Shown: positions 59,748 to 64,000 of the stretch, one piece after another | Numbering within the stretch: position 1 is the first letter of the stretch | How the letters are laid out: every line of letters starts with the position of its first letter | NCBI RefSeq assembly: GCF_021369635.1 | Contig: NZ_JAJNBZ010000005.1 | Span: forward strand, 1 to 64,000 | From: Paenibacillus profundus | GTDB lineage: Bacteria; Bacillota; Bacilli; Paenibacillales; Paenibacillaceae | DNA length: 64,000 nt | Direction of reading: 5' to 3' | Notes under the pieces: model-generated | Seen by the model: the letters and a program-made list of their open reading frames with translations, nothing else | The model's database searches: none | Told to the model about the DNA's origin: nothing | Translations under genes and position numbers: made by a program

Positions 59748-61628
59748 CTACATATATTTATATTGTGCTGCTACAAGTCCGTAGTACGTACCGCGCATGC
59801 GCATCAACTGCTCGTGCGTGCCCTGCTCTTGAATGACACCGTGATCCAGAACGACGATATTGTCGCAGCCCCGGATCGTCGACAAGCGGTGAGCAATAAT
59901 GAATGATGTGCGCCCTTCCAGGAGCGTCTTCAGCGCTTCCTGAATCTTAAGTTCTGTCTCGGTATCAATGCTCGCCGTCGCCTCATCCAGTATGAGAATG
60001 CGAGGGTTCGCAAGCAATGCGCGCGCGAACGAGATCAACTGGCGTTGCCCCATAGAGAGAACGTTCCCGCGCTCCTGTACTTCCGTATCGTAACCGTCTT
60101 TCAGATTTACGATAAAATCGTGTGCGAAGACGGCTTTCGCGGCCTCCTCGACTTCCGTGTCCGTCGCATCCAAACGTCCGAAGCGGATATTATCGCGAAT
60201 CGTTCCGGAGAAGATGAACGTATCCTGCAGCACGATCCCAATCTGGGAACGCAAGCTTTCCAGCGTTACATTCCGTATGTCAAAGCCGTCAATTGCAACC
60301 CGGCCTTCCGTCGGGTCATAGAAGCGGCAAAGCAAGTTAATAATCGTGCTCTTCCCCGATCCTGTATGTCCTACGAGTGCAATCGATTGTCCCGCCTGAG
60401 CAGACAAGGAGATGCCGCGCAGCGCTGGACGTCCCTTCTCATATTCGAATAGAATATTCTCGAATGCGACATCACCATGAACCGGCGGCAGCTGCATCGC
60501 ATGATCCTCTTCGCCTACGGACGGCTGTTCGTCCATGAACTCGAAAATCCGCTCGGAAGACGCCATCGCGATGAGCATCTGTGAATACATCTGACCTAGT
60601 CGGTTAATTGGTTCCCAGAAGTTTCCAACGCACTGAGCGAAGGCGAATAGCACGCCGACGGTAATTACATCACTTTGAATGAGATGAGAGCCGTACATGA
60701 ACAATACGAATGCCCCAATGGCGCTCGTAATTTCGATGACCGGACCGAATGTTTGGTTCAACGCGGATGCACGGTCCCACGATTTCTTGTTCACACTATT
60801 CATGTGATCGAAGTAATCCATGTTCGCTTGCTCTTGTGTGTACGCTTGCGTAACACGAATACCTTGAATCGCCTCGTTTAAGTGCGAATTGATGCGCGAC
60901 TGCTTGATCCGCACATCCTGCCAAGCGAAACGGATACGCTTCCGCAGCTTCGTCGATACAAGAAACATAATCGGCACGGTAATCATAACCGCCACCGCGA
61001 GTTGAACATTCAAGAACAATAAAATAATGATAATACCAAGCAATTGCATACAATCGACCAATGTATTGACGGCCCCGTTCGTAAACAGTTCCTGCAAGGA
61101 GTTGACATCATTCGTCACCCGGACGAGCACGGAACCTGCCGGCCGTTTGTCATAGAAATGAAAGGACAGCTTCTGAATGTGCTTGAACAAGTCGGCGCGC
61201 AAATCGTAAATGATGCGCTGTCCGATTACGTTCATAAATTTGATGCGGAACGTGTTTGCCCCCCACTGTATAATATACAGTCCGAGTGCGGTACCTGCGA
61301 TGATATAAAGCAGTCGCAGAGAAGGATTGCCGTCCGCCGGTTGAATGGCGTGGTCAATCGCATAACTGATGAGAAAAGGTATTGCCAGCTTCGTTATTGT
61401 CCCAAGCACCATCATCACGATCAGAACCGGGAGCAACTGCCGTTTATACGGCTTCATGTAGACGAGCAGCCGCCGCATCTGCGCCCAGTTAAACGGCTTC
61501 TCGATGACGTCATCATCTTGATAGACGAAGCGTGAACGTTTCGTTGTATCGGCCGCAGCGTCAGAGATAACGCTTCCATGGCCTGCAGACCTTCGCTCGG
61601 CAGCCGCGGATGGGTTTCCTCCACTCAT
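59748..61628 (-). CDS. ABC transporter, heterodimer subunit with intact catalytic Glu (BmrD/YfiC-like)
   Basis: 626 residues: six membrane helices (about 60-340) then an ATPase. Walker A is ALVGHTGSGKSTIINLLCRF, the signature is the divergent VLSMGQRQLISFARALL, Walker B is RILILDEATASIDTETELKI and the H-loop HRLSTIRGCDN. In heterodimeric exporters (BmrCD, TM287/288) one subunit keeps the catalytic Glu, and its signature is altered, as here. It overlaps its partner by four bases. The likely role is multidrug or lipid export; the substrate is unknown. Confidence 0.92.
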   Translation of the reverse strand: MSGGNPSAAAERRSAGHGSVISDAAADTTKRSRFVYQDDDVIEKPFNWAQMRRLLVYMKPYKRQLLPVLIVMMVLGTITKLAIPFLISYAIDHAIQPADGNPSLRLLYIIAGTALGLYIIQWGANTFRIKFMNVIGQRIIYDLRADLFKHIQKLSFHFYDKRPAGSVLVRVTNDVNSLQELFTNGAVNTLVDCMQLLGIIIILLFLNVQLAVAVMITVPIMFLVSTKLRKRIRFAWQDVRIKQSRINSHLNEAIQGIRVTQAYTQEQANMDYFDHMNSVNKKSWDRASALNQTFGPVIEITSAIGAFVLFMYGSHLIQSDVITVGVLFAFAQCVGNFWEPINRLGQMYSQMLIAMASSERIFEFMDEQPSVGEEDHAMQLPPVHGDVAFENILFEYEKGRPALRGISLSAQAGQSIALVGHTGSGKSTIINLLCRFYDPTEGRVAIDGFDIRNVTLESLRSQIGIVLQDTFIFSGTIRDNIRFGRLDATDTEVEEAAKAVFAHDFIVNLKDGYDTEVQERGNVLSMGQRQLISFARALLANPRILILDEATASIDTETELKIQEALKTLLEGRTSFIIAHRLSTIRGCDNIVVLDHGVIQEQGTHEQLMRMRGTYYGLVAAQYKYM

Positions 61629-63397
61629 GCTCTCACCTGCTCTCTCGTCGACTCAGACTCCCCTTCGAGTTTGTCTGCGTATTGAATATAGAATACATCT
61701 TGATACGTTCCCGGCTCTTGAATGAGCTGCTCGTGCTTGCCGCGTTGTACGATACGGCCTTGTTCCAGCACGATAATCTCGTCGGCATGGCGCAAGGACG
61801 AAATACGGTGTGCAATAATGAACACGGTGCGTCCTCTCATGACCTCCTTGAAGCCGGCTTGAATTTCATGCTCGGTCTCCATATCTACGGCGCTGGTCGC
61901 ATCATCCAAAATAAGAATCTTCGGATCTTTCAAGAGTGCCCGCGCGATAGCAATCCGCTGTTTCTGGCCTCCCGACAACCCCATGCCGCGTTCTCCGACA
62001 ATCGTATCGTAGCCTAATGGCAGTTCCATAATGAATTCGTGCGCCTTCGCCAGCTTCGCTACACGAATGACATCGTCCATTGTCACATCATCGCGGCCGT
62101 ATGCGATATTGTTATAAATCGATGATGAGAACAGGAACGTTTCCTGAAATACGGTCGCCATCTGGCTGCGCAAGCTATTTAAATCAATGTTGCGGATATC
62201 GTGACCGTCTAGCGTAATTTTTCCTTGCTTCACATCATAAGCCCGCATCAGAAGTTGAATGACGGTCGACTTACCGGAGCCTGTACCGCCAAGCAATCCA
62301 ATAACTTTGCCTGGTGTGGCGTCTAACGTAATATGACTGACCGCGTCAACCTCTCCTTCATAGCGGAAGGTGACGTCCTCAAATTTCACATGGCCTTGAA
62401 CCTTATCGTCTTCCAGCATAATAGGGTTCGATCGGGTCTCGATATCAACCTGAGTCTCCAGCAGTTCCAACACACGTTCACCAGAAGCCTTCGACTGCGT
62501 ATAGTTATTAATGTGGAACCCAATCCCCCACATCGGTCCGATAATGTACCATATCATGCTAAAGAAAGCAACCAGCTCGCCCAGCGTCAGCGAACCGTTG
62601 ATTACTTTCGTTCCGCCCATAGCAAGCAGCAGCACGATGCAGAAGCAAGCGAGCATTTCCATAATCGGAAAGTAGCGGCCCCACAACGTGGCAGCGAAAA
62701 TCTGATTATCTTTGTATGCCTCGTTACGCGAGGAGAACTTCTCCACCTCAAAGTTCTCGCGCGCAAACGATTTTACCGTACGCACCCCGGTAATATTCTC
62801 TTGTACCGCTGTCGTCAGCTGGCTGAAGGTAATTCGCATTTCGCGAAACGCGGGATGAATTTTCGATTCGAACCGCATCGCAACAAATACGAGAAGTGGA
62901 ATTGATACGAGCGTAGTTAGCGTTAACTGCCAGTCTATGGAAAACATCATGGCAGCACCAAAGACTACCATCAGCACCATATTTAATATTTGCGCAAACC
63001 CAAATCCGACAAAATTGCGGATCGCTTCTAAATCCGCGGTCAAACGAGACATTAAATCGCCCGTCCTCGCTTTGTCGTAATAGCGGAACGACAAAAATTG
63101 CAGCTTACGGTAACACGCGTTGCGCATTTCGTACGCAACGTGGTTTCCAAGGCGCCCGCCGAAGAAACCGTGCAAAAATTGTAGGGTGCCTTTTACGCTG
63201 ACAACGATAATAACCGTTAACGCCAGCCAAGGCACCCATTCGAACCGATTTTCTGCTATAACGTCGTCGATTAAGATGCGCAGTAGATTGGGATATACCA
63301 ATCCAAGCGCGGTCGCGACCATTAAGCAGAACACCGATGCGAACAGCAGGCCTCTCTTCGGCCAATAAAACGAGCCGAGCTGCTTGAAGACGTTCAT
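61625..63397 (-). CDS. ABC transporter, heterodimer subunit with degenerate Walker B (BmrC/YfiB-like)
   Basis: 590 residues from ATG 63397 (GGAGGAG 7 bases upstream). Six membrane helices (about 20-290) precede the ATPase: Walker A GLLGGTGSGKSTVIQLLMRA, canonical signature GLSGGQKQRIAIARALLKDP, Walker B KILILDDATSAVDMETEHEI, in which Asp replaces the catalytic Glu, and H-loop HRISSLRHADE. The Glu-to-Asp change marks the non-hydrolysing site of heterodimeric exporters, matched by the altered signature in the neighbouring subunit. The pair forms one transporter. Confidence 0.92.
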   Translation of the reverse strand: MNVFKQLGSFYWPKRGLLFASVFCLMVATALGLVYPNLLRILIDDVIAENRFEWVPWLALTVIIVVSVKGTLQFLHGFFGGRLGNHVAYEMRNACYRKLQFLSFRYYDKARTGDLMSRLTADLEAIRNFVGFGFAQILNMVLMVVFGAAMMFSIDWQLTLTTLVSIPLLVFVAMRFESKIHPAFREMRITFSQLTTAVQENITGVRTVKSFARENFEVEKFSSRNEAYKDNQIFAATLWGRYFPIMEMLACFCIVLLLAMGGTKVINGSLTLGELVAFFSMIWYIIGPMWGIGFHINNYTQSKASGERVLELLETQVDIETRSNPIMLEDDKVQGHVKFEDVTFRYEGEVDAVSHITLDATPGKVIGLLGGTGSGKSTVIQLLMRAYDVKQGKITLDGHDIRNIDLNSLRSQMATVFQETFLFSSSIYNNIAYGRDDVTMDDVIRVAKLAKAHEFIMELPLGYDTIVGERGMGLSGGQKQRIAIARALLKDPKILILDDATSAVDMETEHEIQAGFKEVMRGRTVFIIAHRISSLRHADEIIVLEQGRIVQRGKHEQLIQEPGTYQDVFYIQYADKLEGESESTREQVRA

Positions 63398-63590
63398 TGG
63401 ACTTCTCCTCCCCATTATTCGTTCTTCGTGAGATGTAATGCAGTTTATCATCAGGCATATTCAACGGCAAAACGGCAATTTCGTCATAATATCGACTATC
63501 CCTCCTTAAATCGAGATTACTTGGAACGAATCCAATCGTTTCTTTTAAATCGTCGGTTTTCCTTTAATCCTAACCCCTATCCACAAAAGA

Positions 63591-63621
63591 AAGCTTACCC
63601 TGCTTAGTACAGAGCAAGCTT
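63591..63621 (-). terminator. Possible terminator after the last ORF
   Basis: AAGCTT plus GCT pair with AGC plus AAGCTT around a 17-base centre, followed by TCTTTTG on the minus strand, about 50 bp past the stop at 63670. Confidence 0.4.
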
Positions 63622-63669
63622 CTAAGGAACATTGATGCTGATTTGATATAGAAACTACAACAATTCATC

Positions 63670-63981
63670 TCATGATAATGTCCGTTCTATTGCCTTCATG
63701 ACGGCGCGCAGCGGCTCCGGATCGTAATCGGTTCGGGAAGCATCCGCCAACCGATCGGCATGCACGTGCACCGCATCAGCAAGCTCGGAATGGAGCACTC
63801 GGACAGTGTCCGTGAGATGGTACGCAATATGCTCTACGAACCGCTCCCGGTGTTCCTGAATAGCTGATGTTACGGCTTGCAGAGCACGTTCCTCAAGCGC
63901 TTGCCTCAGCCCATCGCGTCCCCCGCCTTCAAAGAATGATTTGCTGTTGCGGAAGAAGCTGCGGAGCCAACGTGTCGTCAT
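63670..63981 (-). CDS. Hypothetical helical protein
   Basis: 103 residues, unrecognised, rich in Arg, Glu, Ala and His, probably all helix (RDGLRQALEERALQAVTSAI, then VRVLHSELADAVHVHADRLA). GAAGG lies close before ATG 63981. It sits upstream of the ABC exporter pair on the same strand, 272 bp apart, with a possible terminator between. It could extend further upstream beyond the window only if another start is used. Confidence 0.45.
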   Translation of the reverse strand: MTTRWLRSFFRNSKSFFEGGGRDGLRQALEERALQAVTSAIQEHRERFVEHIAYHLTDTVRVLHSELADAVHVHADRLADASRTDYDPEPLRAVMKAIERTLS

Positions 63982-64000
63982 GTCCTTCAGCCAGTCCCCT

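Overview
The window looks like a chromosomal segment of a Paenibacillus-type, endospore-forming Firmicute with near-balanced base composition. The evidence is the conserved block cotE, amidoligase gene, mutS, mutL, SAM methyltransferase, miaA, hfq, class A PBP, spoVK, hflX, ynbB, glnR, glnA (same order as the Bacillus subtilis cotE-mutSL-hfq-spoVK-glnRA region, with a few extra genes), GG-rich Shine-Dalgarno sites, and typical sigma-A promoters. Region 1 (1-10.3 kb) is accessory. It starts with the end of a decayed IS3-type transposase, a DUF3231 gene and a Cys-rich copper-storage-like gene. A strongly deleted prophage follows (about 1.5-10.25 kb): endolysin, holin, XkdX-like, tail fibre genes, a minor capsid pseudogene, a terminase large-subunit stump, the terminase small subunit, a secreted Ig-like moron, a DUF2829/Tad2-like anti-Thoeris gene, a small membrane protein and an N-terminally truncated integrase. 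Portal, major capsid, tape measure and baseplate genes are absent. Several genes carry frameshifts or a stop codon, whereas the next 53 kb of core genes is intact. Region 2 (10.3-31.6 kb, nearly all minus strand) is core metabolism and maintenance. glnRA is preceded by a clear GlnR/TnrA box. Then come hflX, an orphan O-methyltransferase, spoVK, a YdcF-like protein, a PBP1-type enzyme, hfq, miaA, mutL, mutS, a PF14395-type amidoligase, cotE and an aromatic-acid-exporter-like protein. Region 3 (31.7-49.9 kb) is mixed: an SsuABC/Thi-like ABC importer; a CstR-like CsoR-family repressor; an M32 carboxypeptidase; HesB-like YqkB and beta-carbonic anhydrase; a CobW GTPase; PadR; DUF309; a Tim44-like membrane protein with YxcD; an XRE regulator with palindromic operators; a divergent 7TMR-DISM histidine kinase and OmpR regulator; an rRNA-methyltransferase-like and RluA pair; CapA; and MarR. 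Region 4 (49.9-64 kb) has parC and parE (topoisomerase IV), an ABC-2 exporter operon, a GDSL lipase, a solitary IS1595-like transposase-derived gene under two LexA-like boxes, a 53-bp minisatellite, a heterodimeric multidrug ABC exporter pair, and one unknown ORF. The most interesting points are the SOS-type promoter on a transposase-like gene that lacks recognisable catalytic acids and sits between inverted repeats and a tandem repeat; the Tad2-like anti-defence gene kept in a wrecked prophage; the amidoligase gene beside cotE; and a dispersed hairpin repeat family with short and long versions.
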